NCBI GenBank assembly: GCA_051891935.1
Contig: JBJFFR010000157.1
Location: forward strand, 1 to 64,000
Source of the DNA: UMGS363 sp051891935
Lineage (GTDB): Bacteria; Bacillota; Clostridia; Oscillospirales; Ruminococcaceae
Direction of reading: 5' to 3'
DNA length: 64,000 nt
Of the stretch, positions 14,862 to 21,939 are shown one piece after another. Position numbers and translations under genes: made by a program. Each line of letters begins with the position of its first letter. Position 1 is the first letter of the stretch. Below the pieces are notes generated by a model. The model was not told the DNA's origin. It saw only the letters and a list, made by a program, of their open reading frames with translations, and did no database searches.

Positions 14862-17354
14862 ATGAAAAGTACCGAGATCATTATTGACGGACAAAAAGCA
14901 AATACTGCCGAAAATATGCGTTTTCGCGGAGCAGGAATGGTTTCGGGAAACAATTCCTCCCGCCTGCTGCTCGATTACAAGGCTGAACACCCCGACAAAT
15001 ACAACGAGATACTTGAATATCTTTTCGGTGAAAACGGAGTAGGCATCACCTTTTTAAAGCTTGAAATGGGTTCGGACGTCAACTCGTCATCGGGAACGGA
15101 ACCGTCCGTAAAGCGAACCGCTGACGAGGAAGCCGATGTCACAAGAGGCGCAGGATATCAGCTTGCGGCAGACGCAAAGAAGATAAACTCCGACCTTACT
15201 CTTGATATGCTCTGGTGGAGCGAGCCGAAGTGGATACAGGAATCCGAGGACGTTTATGCTGCACGTTACCAATGGTACAAGGAAACGCTTGATGCGGCGT
15301 ATAAGACCTACGGTTTGAAATTTGATTATGTCAGCGCTGTTCAGAACGAGCGCGAAGCTGATTACAACTGGATAAAGTATCTTTCCGAGCGCTTAAAAAG
15401 TGAAACGGACTGCCCTTACGATTATTCAAAAATTAAGATAGTCGGCGGCGAAGAGGTCTGCACATGGAACTTTGCCGAAGAAATGCTTAAAGATGAAGAG
15501 CTTCTGGCGGCGGTAGATGTTGTCGGCAGCCACTACACAAGTATGTCGACCGACGCTGCCAAAAAGCTTGCAGAAGAATACGGCAAGGAGCTTTGGTTCA
15601 GTGAGGGCAGCTCTTCCATGAGCTATTCGCAGGGCACATATCGTTTTGACGGAAACGGTTCGGGACTTGGCGACCTAAACGGCGTTCTTGACATTGCAAA
15701 CCGCCTTATAATGATGTATCCGAGCGGAAAAATGACGATGTGCGAGCTGCAACCCGTTATTGCAGCTTATTATGACGGCGTTTGCTACTGTCAGAAGCAG
15801 TTCATAAACGCCTGCGACCCTTGGAGCGGTTACTATTATCTTGACAGCGGTTTCTTTATGTCGCTGCATTTTTCACAGTTTATGAAAAAGGGCTGGGCAT
15901 ACATTGACGATGCCTGCCATGCTGACGCAAAGATCGGCGGTGACGGTCATGCGCTCGTTGATTCGGTTTACAGCTATCTTACGGCGACCGACCTTTCAAG
16001 CGGCGATTACAGCACGGTCATCACAAATACTACCGATGAGCCTATCACATACAGTTTCACCGTTTCAAACCTTGAAAAGGCTTCTTCCGCTGTTGATGTC
16101 TGGGAAACAAGAGGTCCCGACAGCGGCAGCTATGACGAAAACTATTTCAAGAAGATCGACACGATAACTCCGTCCGAAAAAGACGGAAAAATCACATACA
16201 GCGTTACTGTCAAGCCTTATTCGATAGTTACGGTATCGACTGTTGAAGCGGAAAACAACTATAAAAATGCACCTTCAAGCGAACGCACTATCCTTGCTCT
16301 CCCCTATTCCGATAATTATGAATATGAAGAATATTCCGAAGATTATCTTGCATCGAGAGGCGGCGCACCGCGCTACACAACTGACGAGGGCGGTGCTTTT
16401 GAGGTTGAAAATATCGACGGAAACAACGTTTTGGTTCAGCAGATAACAAAGGATATCAAGGCCAGGGAATGGGGTTATACTCCTAATCCGACCACAAATT
16501 TCGGCGATGACAGGTGGAACAACTACAGCATTTCGGCAGAAGTCAGACTTTCCAAAAGCGATGAACCCGAAAAAAACTATGCAGGAGTTGGATTACGATA
16601 CAATCAGGGTCACGCAGGCGAAAGCGGCTACTGGTTCAAGCTATGCGAGGACGGAAAGTACAGCCTTATGAAGAACAAGACCGAGCTTGAAAGCGGTTCG
16701 ACTGACATTGACGTTCACGAATTCACAATGCTTAAGATATCGGCGGTTGACAGAAACATCAAGTGCTTCATCGGCAGCGATATGGTCATCGACTACACCG
16801 ACAAGGATTCCTGCATTCAGAGCGCCGGCAGAGCGTCGCTTTACAGCTCATTCAACAAGAATATGTTCGACAATCTGCTTGTTGAAGCGAATGAAAACTG
16901 CTATATCACACGTTATGACAACACCGACCTTTGCTGCGATTACTCGGGAAACTGGAACCACACAACAATGGGCAGCTTTAAGACCTACAAGCGCACAAGC
17001 TCTGACGGTGAATCCGGCGCTGTTATGACGATCAAGTTTAACGGAAACGGTTTTGCAATTACGGGCGAAAACAAAAAGGACGCTGTTATCAATGTAAAAA
17101 TTGACGGAACAGAGACCGCGAGCGGCTATGCTGTTCCAAAGGGCGGACTTCGTGAGATCGCATACTTTGCAAACGGTCTTTCCGACGGTGAACACACCGC
17201 TGAAATTGAGGTCGTTTCCGGAACGCTAAACGTTGACAGCGTTCAGATATCGGGAGGGGAGATTTATCTTACGACCGATGTTAAGGAAGAGGAACTGCCG
17301 AAAGCTGCTGAAACAAAAAACGTCCGAAACCGATGCTTCGGAGAATACGGCTGA
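14862..17354 (+). CDS. GH59 galactosidase (galactocerebrosidase-like), C-terminus frameshifted
   Basis: The 830-residue product matches glycoside hydrolase family 59, the galactocerebrosidase family. N-terminal landmarks are FRGAGMVSGNNSSRLLLDY, EYLFGENGVGITFLKLEMGSD and SGTEPSVKR. VQNERE supplies the acid/base Glu and LWFSEGSSS the nucleophile Glu. DPWSGYYYLDSGFFMSLHFSQF and the lectin-like region (about 460-680) follow, then a further beta-sandwich (about 690-810). It should release beta-galactosyl groups from glycans or glycolipids. The start ATG has a GCGGAGG site. There is no signal peptide, but one lies upstream beyond a repeat insertion. The frame shifts at an A6 run (17315-17320); dropping one A extends the protein to about 870 residues through an Asp/Ser/Thr linker and a C-terminal membrane anchor ending at 17475. 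Confidence 0.85.
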   Translation: MKSTEIIIDGQKANTAENMRFRGAGMVSGNNSSRLLLDYKAEHPDKYNEILEYLFGENGVGITFLKLEMGSDVNSSSGTEPSVKRTADEEADVTRGAGYQLAADAKKINSDLTLDMLWWSEPKWIQESEDVYAARYQWYKETLDAAYKTYGLKFDYVSAVQNEREADYNWIKYLSERLKSETDCPYDYSKIKIVGGEEVCTWNFAEEMLKDEELLAAVDVVGSHYTSMSTDAAKKLAEEYGKELWFSEGSSSMSYSQGTYRFDGNGSGLGDLNGVLDIANRLIMMYPSGKMTMCELQPVIAAYYDGVCYCQKQFINACDPWSGYYYLDSGFFMSLHFSQFMKKGWAYIDDACHADAKIGGDGHALVDSVYSYLTATDLSSGDYSTVITNTTDEPITYSFTVSNLEKASSAVDVWETRGPDSGSYDENYFKKIDTITPSEKDGKITYSVTVKPYSIVTVSTVEAENNYKNAPSSERTILALPYSDNYEYEEYSEDYLASRGGAPRYTTDEGGAFEVENIDGNNVLVQQITKDIKAREWGYTPNPTTNFGDDRWNNYSISAEVRLSKSDEPEKNYAGVGLRYNQGHAGESGYWFKLCEDGKYSLMKNKTELESGSTDIDVHEFTMLKISAVDRNIKCFIGSDMVIDYTDKDSCIQSAGRASLYSSFNKNMFDNLLVEANENCYITRYDNTDLCCDYSGNWNHTTMGSFKTYKRTSSDGESGAVMTIKFNGNGFAITGENKKDAVINVKIDGTETASGYAVPKGGLREIAYFANGLSDGEHTAEIEVVSGTLNVDSVQISGGEIYLTTDVKEEELPKAAETKNVRNRCFGEYG

Positions 17355-17475
17355 CATTTCTGCTGATACATCCGAGCCTGCGCACAAGAAAAGCGTCGCT
17401 GTTCCGATTGCGATTGCGGCACTTGCTGCTGCGGCGGTCGCAGGTGGATATATGATACTTAAAAAGAAAAAGTAA
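17321..17475 (+). pseudogene. out-of-frame C-terminal linker and membrane anchor of the GH59 gene
   Basis: In the frame +1 to the GH59 gene the DNA reads TSETDASENTADISADTSEP, then a lysine pair, a hydrophobic stretch (VAVPIAIAALAAAAVAGGYM) and a tail of lysines before TAA at 17475. This is a cell-surface anchor of linker plus transmembrane helix plus positive tail. It is joined to the GH59 frame by removing one A from the six at 17315-17320. Either a homopolymer sequencing error, a real frameshift or transcriptional slippage could explain it. Confidence 0.7.
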
Positions 17476-17496
17476 TTATTGATCTATCATTATATA

Positions 17497-17542
17497 CCAT
17501 ATCCGCACAGTTTTATGCAAATTGTACGGATATGGTTTTTTT
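17497..17542 (+). terminator. intrinsic terminator after the GH59 gene
   Basis: CCATATCCG (17497-17505) pairs with CGGATATGG (17527-17535), followed by seven T. Confidence 0.85.
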
Positions 17543-17586
17543 ATGCGTATATTTTTGTAATAAATCACAAAATGCGCAGTTACATA

Positions 17587-17635
17587 TTGACTTTAAAGAT
17601 GATTAGTGTTATAGTTAGTTACACAAGTAATTAAC
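17587..17635 (+). promoter_or_regulatory. promoter and candidate GntR operator
   Basis: TTGACT (17587-17592) and TATAGT (17610-17615) are 17 bases apart. An imperfect palindrome GTTAGTTAC...AGTAATTAAC spans 17614-17635, over the end of the -10 box and the start site. YtrA-type GntR repressors bind such sites, so autoregulation is likely. Confidence 0.6.
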
Positions 17636-17658
17636 CAACATACAAGGAGGCGAAAGCT

Positions 17659-18036
17659 TTGACAAACTTTGACGGCGAAAAGCCTATTTACATTCAGATG
17701 TCCGAATGGATAGAGGAAAAAATTCTTACGGGAGTTTTCCCCGAAGAAACGCAGATACCGTCAACAACGGAAATATCCTCAATGTACAGGATAAATCCTG
17801 CAACCGCCCTTAAAGGCGTAAACATTCTGGTTGACAAAGGGATAATTTACAAGAAAAGAGGTCTTGGTATGTTCGTTAGCAGCGGTGCGGAACAGAAGAT
17901 CCGCAGTGAGCGCAGGCAGGAATTCTGCGACAAGTATATAAAAACGCTTGTCAGCGAAGCCTCAAAGCTCGGTATCACAAAAAATGAGATAATCAATATG
18001 ATAGAGAAAGGCTGTGACGAAAATGAGCACGATTGA
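17659..18036 (+). CDS. GntR-family regulator, YtrA/YhcF subfamily
   Basis: This 125-residue repressor has a winged helix at residues 8-75 (PIYIQMSEWIEEKILTGVFPEETQIPSTTEISSMYRINPATALKGV is the characteristic run) and a short helical tail for dimer formation, as in the YtrA subfamily that lacks a large effector domain. It starts at TTG 17659 behind AAGGAGG (17644-17650). It overlaps by 14 bases with an ABC ATPase gene, the standard YtrA arrangement, and a palindrome over its promoter suggests that it represses its own operon. Confidence 0.9.
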   Translation: MTNFDGEKPIYIQMSEWIEEKILTGVFPEETQIPSTTEISSMYRINPATALKGVNILVDKGIIYKKRGLGMFVSSGAEQKIRSERRQEFCDKYIKTLVSEASKLGITKNEIINMIEKGCDENEHD

Positions 18037-18874
18037 AGTCAGAAATATATCAAAAAACTACGGCAAAACGACCGCCCTCAACAATATTAGTCTTACATTT
18101 AAGGAAAACTGCATCTACGGTCTGCTTGGAAGAAACGGCGCAGGAAAATCAACTTTGCTCAACATCATTTCGGGAAGGGTGTTTGCCGATTCAGGTGAAG
18201 TCCTTATCGACGGTGTAAACGCAAGGAGCAATGACAGCGCACTCGGCAAGATACACATGATGAGCGAGCAGCTGCTTTACAATCCTTCGCTCAAGGTCGG
18301 AGATATGTTCAAAAAGGCTTCCGCTTTCTACCCCGATTTTGATATGGAATACGCCTTGAAGCTTTGCGATGAATACGAGCTTGACCCGAAAAAGAGGCTT
18401 GCGAAGCTTTCGACCGGCTACCGCACCATTGCAAAGGCGGTAAATGCGCTTGCCTGCGGCGCTCCGATAGTGTTCTTTGACGAGCCTATTCTCGGACTTG
18501 ACGCCAACCATCGTGACCTTTTCTACAAGCACGTTATAAGCCGATACAACGAACACCCTGCTACATACGTTATTTCTACCCACCTTATCGAAGAAACTGC
18601 AGGAATCATCGAACGTGCTGTCGTTATCAAGAAAGGCGACCTTCTTCTTGACAAGGACACGGACGAGATACGTTCTATGGGTTACAGCGTTTCGGGAAAA
18701 GCCGAGCTTGTTGACAGCTTTGCAAAGGGAAAAGAGCTTATGGGCGAAGATATCATAAGCGGCTTCAAGACTGTTTATGTCAAGGGAAGGCTTGAGGATA
18801 CAGATATCCCCGAGGAGCTTTCCGCCGAACCGATGAATCTTCAGAATGTATTTATCCATCTTACAAATTCATAA
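18023..18874 (+). CDS. ABC transporter ATP-binding protein
   Basis: This 283-residue ATPase has Walker A GRNGAGKST, a Q-loop region (HMMSEQ), a signature KLSTGYRTIAK (degenerate LSGGQ), Walker B APIVFFDEP, the D-loop LGLDAN and the switch His in VISTHL. The C-terminal third is a small regulatory region typical of YtrB-like ATPases. It pairs with the permease gene 14 bases downstream. ATG 18023 is chosen; a GTG at 18014 is also in frame. The substrate is unknown; YtrA-linked transporters respond to cell-envelope stress in some Firmicutes. Confidence 0.92.
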   Translation: MSTIEVRNISKNYGKTTALNNISLTFKENCIYGLLGRNGAGKSTLLNIISGRVFADSGEVLIDGVNARSNDSALGKIHMMSEQLLYNPSLKVGDMFKKASAFYPDFDMEYALKLCDEYELDPKKRLAKLSTGYRTIAKAVNALACGAPIVFFDEPILGLDANHRDLFYKHVISRYNEHPATYVISTHLIEETAGIIERAVVIKKGDLLLDKDTDEIRSMGYSVSGKAELVDSFAKGKELMGEDIISGFKTVYVKGRLEDTDIPEELSAEPMNLQNVFIHLTNS

Positions 18875-18888
18875 AAGGGGGAGTTTTT

Positions 18889-19683
18889 ATGTCAATAAAA
18901 AGCATTATTGCCTGCTGCAAATATCAGCTTTATAAAATGAGATTAATACCGTTATTTTTTGTAATATATGTATTTGGTTCAATGCTTCTTTCAGCAATAA
19001 TAATATCAGTAATAGAAAAAGTTCCGTTCAGTTTAGTCGGCGCAGGCTCAAGCGGCTTTGATATGCTTATAGGATTACTGATATTTGGCTTTATGTGTTC
19101 ATTTATGGCAGATTTTCTCAATACAGCAGCGGCAAACGGCGTTTCAAGAACTACTGCCTGTGTTTCAACGTTCATATCTTCGATTATATGCTCGATCGTT
19201 TCAGCAATTGAGATATCTGTAATATATCCTATAGTATCATTCTTTACAAAAAACGAAGAAATATGGGGCGCAAGCTTATATGGTCACATTATATCTCTTC
19301 AGAATGAAGGCTGGGATATGTTTTCCATAAGGCTCAGATATTTCGGAATATGTATTTTTATCTTCATTGCATTATGTTCGCTCGGAATGCTGCTTGCATC
19401 AATAGTTTATAAGCTTCCGAAATGGGCATCAGCGTTAATAATCATCGCTATGATATTCATTCCGACAGCAGGGATCTATTTGACATTCGGAGAAAAAGGA
19501 TTTGTGTTATTCTGGTTCAATGTCTTTAAGTTTTTTGGATTCGGTGTAACAAATGAAGATCTTATCGGAGATCCTCTTCAAGGCGCAGCAATGTTTCTCG
19601 GCTTATCGCTCATACTGCTGCTCTTATCCTGCCTCATCACAAGACATTCCTCGGTAAAGCCATTGGCAATAAAGACTGACTGA
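18889..19683 (+). CDS. ABC transporter permease, ABC-2-like
   Basis: This 264-residue integral membrane protein has about six hydrophobic segments (near residues 20-42, 58-78, 95-120, 150-172, 180-200 and 235-255) and a short polar N-terminus. It lacks a recognisable substrate motif. It directly follows the ATPase gene and completes a GntR-ATPase-permease operon that ends in a strong terminator. Its base composition is more AT-rich than the ATPase gene, as is usual for membrane proteins. Confidence 0.8.
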   Translation: MSIKSIIACCKYQLYKMRLIPLFFVIYVFGSMLLSAIIISVIEKVPFSLVGAGSSGFDMLIGLLIFGFMCSFMADFLNTAAANGVSRTTACVSTFISSIICSIVSAIEISVIYPIVSFFTKNEEIWGASLYGHIISLQNEGWDMFSIRLRYFGICIFIFIALCSLGMLLASIVYKLPKWASALIIIAMIFIPTAGIYLTFGEKGFVLFWFNVFKFFGFGVTNEDLIGDPLQGAAMFLGLSLILLLLSCLITRHSSVKPLAIKTD

Positions 19684-19687
19684 TAAT

Positions 19688-19726
19688 CTTCCGCATAAGC
19701 GTCACTGCTTATGCGGAAGTTTTTTT
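19688..19726 (+). terminator. intrinsic terminator of the GntR-ABC operon
   Basis: CTTCCGCATAAGC (19688-19700) pairs with GCTTATGCGGAAG (19707-19719), followed by seven T. Confidence 0.9.
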
Positions 19727-19748
19727 GATTAATTTAACATAAAAATTC

Positions 19749-19777
19749 TTGACTTTTGTTTTGTACTAATGTATAAT
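19749..19777 (+). promoter_or_regulatory. promoter of mgtE
   Basis: TTGACT (19749-19754) and TATAAT (19772-19777) are 17 bases apart, about 235 bases before the mgtE start. Confidence 0.75.
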
Positions 19778-19834
19778 GAATAAGTAATTTTGATTTTATT
19801 CAAAATAAGTATATATAATAAGGAGTGAGATTTA

Positions 19835-19918
19835 ATGGACGTGGGAAGTACAGGTATAAAACCTCGAGGTAGCAAGTGCGAAGCGGCGGTTTCAGAAGTG
19901 TCCCCGTTCGTTTCGTAA
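19835..19918 (+). CDS. 27-codon leader ORF upstream of mgtE
   Basis: ATG 19835 follows AAGGAG (19820-19825) and opens a 27-codon frame starting MDVGSTGIKPRGSKCEAAV and ending SPFVS at TAA 19916-19918. Its ribosome binding site is as good as those of real genes. Two prolines lie within it. The RNA around it can also pair: GTGAG near 19826 is complementary to CTCAC at 19921-19925, and AGGT/ACCT form a small hairpin. It may be a regulatory leader peptide, or part of a structured RNA that happens to contain an ORF. Confidence 0.45.
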   Translation: MDVGSTGIKPRGSKCEAAVSEVSPFVS

Positions 19919-19966
19919 TACTCACCCTTCATAGTTTTATGCCTCCCGCTTTTATTATTGCGGAAG

Positions 19967-19988
19967 ACGGTATAATTATGCCGTTTTT
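19967..19988 (+). terminator. attenuator-like hairpin before mgtE
   Basis: ACGGTATAATTATGCCGT is a near-perfect palindrome followed by TTTTT, and it ends 24 bases before the mgtE start. With the leader ORF and the distant promoter it suggests transcription control of Mg2+ uptake. Confidence 0.5.
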
Positions 19989-20012
19989 CCGAAAGATGAG
20001 GAGGAATTTTTT

Positions 20013-21371
20013 ATGGAAAAAGATACAGCTGTTCAGCTTCTGACCGAACGCAATTTTGCACAGCTCAAAGCTGAACTTGCAGAAATGAACCCTGCCGATA
20101 TCGCTGCTCTCGTCGAGGAAATGGATGAGTTTGACGAATTCGGCGAGCGTGAACTCACGCTTTTATACCGTATTTTGCCGAAAGAAACCGCTGCCGAGGT
20201 ATTCACCTACATGAACAGCGACCTCCAGCGTGTACTTATCAATGCGCTTTCCGATAAGGAGCTTCACGATGTCATTGATGAGCTTTACATGGATGATACG
20301 GTCGACCTTATCGAAGAGATGCCCGCAAACGTTGTTTCCCGTATTCTCAAAAATACGGACGCTGCAACGAGGAATCAGATCAACGAGCTTCTTAAATATC
20401 CAAAGGACAGCGCAGGTTCGGTCATGACGACCGAGTTTGTCTACTTCCGTGCCGATCTTACGGTCAAGGAAGGCTTTGACCAGATACGAAAGATCGGTCT
20501 TGCAAAGGAAACTGTCTACACCTGTTATGTCACGCAGAACCGCAAGCTTCTCGGCGTTGTTTCGCTGCTCGATATGCTTGTTTCGGACTATGACACTCCC
20601 GTTTCCGAAATAATGGAAACCAACTTTATATGCGTAAACACTCACGATGACCGTGAAACCGCTGCACAGATGCTTTCAAAATACGACCTTGCAGCGATCC
20701 CCGTTGTCGACAGCGACGGAAGAATAGTCGGTATCCTTACGTTCGACGACGCCATGGACGTTATCCGTGACGAGGACATGGAAGATATGGAAATCATGGG
20801 TGCTATGCTCCCTTCCTCGACAAGCAAGACCTATCTTAAAACGAGTGTATTTTCGCTCTGGAAACAGCGTATCCCGTGGCTTATGCTGCTTATGATCTCG
20901 GCAACCTTCACGGGTATGATACTCACGCACTTTGAAAGCGCGCTCGCAGTTGTGCCTGTGCTTACCGCATTCATACCGATGCTTATGGATACGGGCGGTA
21001 ACTCGGGTTCACAGGCATCCGTTACGATTATCAGAGGTATTTCGCTCCAGGAGATCGAGTTTCCCGATATTCTCCGTGTAATGTGGAAAGAGCTCCGTGT
21101 CGGCATACTCTGTGCAGCGACGATGTCTGTTGTTGTGTTCCTAAAGGTTCTGCTTATCGACCAAAAGGGTATTACAATTGCATTGGTTGTTGCTCTGACG
21201 ATCTTCTTAGTTATCATCGTTGCAAAGCTTGTCGGCTGTTCGCTTCCAATGCTTGCGAAAAGACTTGGTTTTGACCCTGCTGTAATGGCTTCGCCGTTTA
21301 TAACGACAATTGTTGACGCGCTCGCACTTCTCGTTTACTTTGTTATTGCGTCAAGAGTTCTCGGACTATAA
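20013..21371 (+). CDS. mgtE: magnesium transporter MgtE
   Basis: This 452-residue Mg2+ channel/transporter has the standard order: an N domain with superhelical repeats (residues 1-130, MNPADIAALVEEMD ... TYMNSDLQRVLINALSDKELHDVIDELYMDDTVDLIEEMP), a CBS pair (about 135-255; TVYTCYVTQNRKLLGVVSLLDML and AAIPVVDSDGRIVGILTFDDAMDVI) that senses cytoplasmic Mg2+, and a membrane domain of five helices (about 285-452) with PMLMDTGGNSGSQAS forming the pore region. The ATG follows a GAGGAGG. The long leader holds a 27-codon ORF and a terminator-like hairpin, so expression is probably attenuated. No match to the M-box riboswitch is evident. Confidence 0.95.
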   Translation: MEKDTAVQLLTERNFAQLKAELAEMNPADIAALVEEMDEFDEFGERELTLLYRILPKETAAEVFTYMNSDLQRVLINALSDKELHDVIDELYMDDTVDLIEEMPANVVSRILKNTDAATRNQINELLKYPKDSAGSVMTTEFVYFRADLTVKEGFDQIRKIGLAKETVYTCYVTQNRKLLGVVSLLDMLVSDYDTPVSEIMETNFICVNTHDDRETAAQMLSKYDLAAIPVVDSDGRIVGILTFDDAMDVIRDEDMEDMEIMGAMLPSSTSKTYLKTSVFSLWKQRIPWLMLLMISATFTGMILTHFESALAVVPVLTAFIPMLMDTGGNSGSQASVTIIRGISLQEIEFPDILRVMWKELRVGILCAATMSVVVFLKVLLIDQKGITIALVVALTIFLVIIVAKLVGCSLPMLAKRLGFDPAVMASPFITTIVDALALLVYFVIASRVLGL

Positions 21372-21379
21372 GAATAATT

Positions 21380-21438
21380 ACCGCTGACGAAAATCAGCGG
21401 TATTTTTTAACGCCGCACAACATATCGCTGTGCGGCGT
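21380..21438. terminator. tandem hairpins between mgtE and the cyclophilin gene
   Basis: ACCGCTGA/TCAGCGGT (21380-21401) followed by T6 terminates mgtE. A second stem, AACGCCGCACA/TGTGCGGCGTT (21409-21439), lies directly next to it, at the 3' end of the minus-strand gene. Confidence 0.75.
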
Positions 21439-21446
21439 TCGATATA

Positions 21447-21920
21447 TTATTCTTCAATATAAACCTTTGCCATTACCTGCGGTGTTGTCGGCTTGTCACG
21501 GAAGTCAGTTTCAACTGCTGCGATCTCGTCAACGACCTCGATACCTTCAACTACCTTTCCGAAAGCTGCATAATCGCCGTCAAGATGCGGAGCGTCCTTG
21601 TGCATAATAAAGAACTGTGAGCTTGCGCTGTCCTTCATCATTGAACGTGCCATTGAGATGACGCCTCTTGTGTGCTTGAGGTCATTCTTTACGCCGTTTG
21701 AAGCAAACTCGCCCTTGATCTTTTCCTTTGCGCCGCCCATGCCTGTGCCTTCGGGATCGCCGCCCTGGATCATAAACCCTGGGATAACTCTGTGGAAAAT
21801 AAGACCGTCATAGAAGCCTTCCTTTACGAGCTTTTCAAAATTTGCAACTGTGATGGGAGCCTTATCGGGATAAAGCTCGATCTTCATCTTTTTGCCGTTT
21901 TCCATTTCAATAACTACCAT
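21447..21920 (-). CDS. peptidyl-prolyl cis-trans isomerase, cyclophilin type
   Basis: This 157-residue cytoplasmic cyclophilin isomerises X-Pro bonds during folding. The active-site motif is FHRVIPGFMIQGGDPEGTG (catalytic Arg in FHRV), then GVISMARS and SASSQFFI, then DGDYAAFGKV. There is no signal peptide. It starts 19 bases after the galT stop on the same strand, so it is probably co-transcribed with galT, though no functional link is evident. Confidence 0.95.
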   Translation of the reverse strand: MVVIEMENGKKMKIELYPDKAPITVANFEKLVKEGFYDGLIFHRVIPGFMIQGGDPEGTGMGGAKEKIKGEFASNGVKNDLKHTRGVISMARSMMKDSASSQFFIMHKDAPHLDGDYAAFGKVVEGIEVVDEIAAVETDFRDKPTTPQVMAKVYIEE

Positions 21921-21939
21921 TTGTTATTCCTCCAAAAAA

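Noticed and set aside
17313..17322. Programmed -1 frameshift at A-AAA-AAC in the GH59 gene
   Set aside because: The heptamer is in the right frame, but the anchor lies in the +1 frame, so a -1 slip would not reach it. Loss of one A is needed instead.
17400..17475. Sortase (LPxTG) sorting signal at the end of the GH59 anchor
   Set aside because: No LPxTG-like motif precedes the hydrophobic segment; only a membrane helix and Lys tail are seen.
19778..20012. M-box (Mg2+) riboswitch in the mgtE leader
   Set aside because: I could not find the conserved M-box segments. The region looks instead like an ORF plus hairpins, so it is reported as a different, unproven leader.
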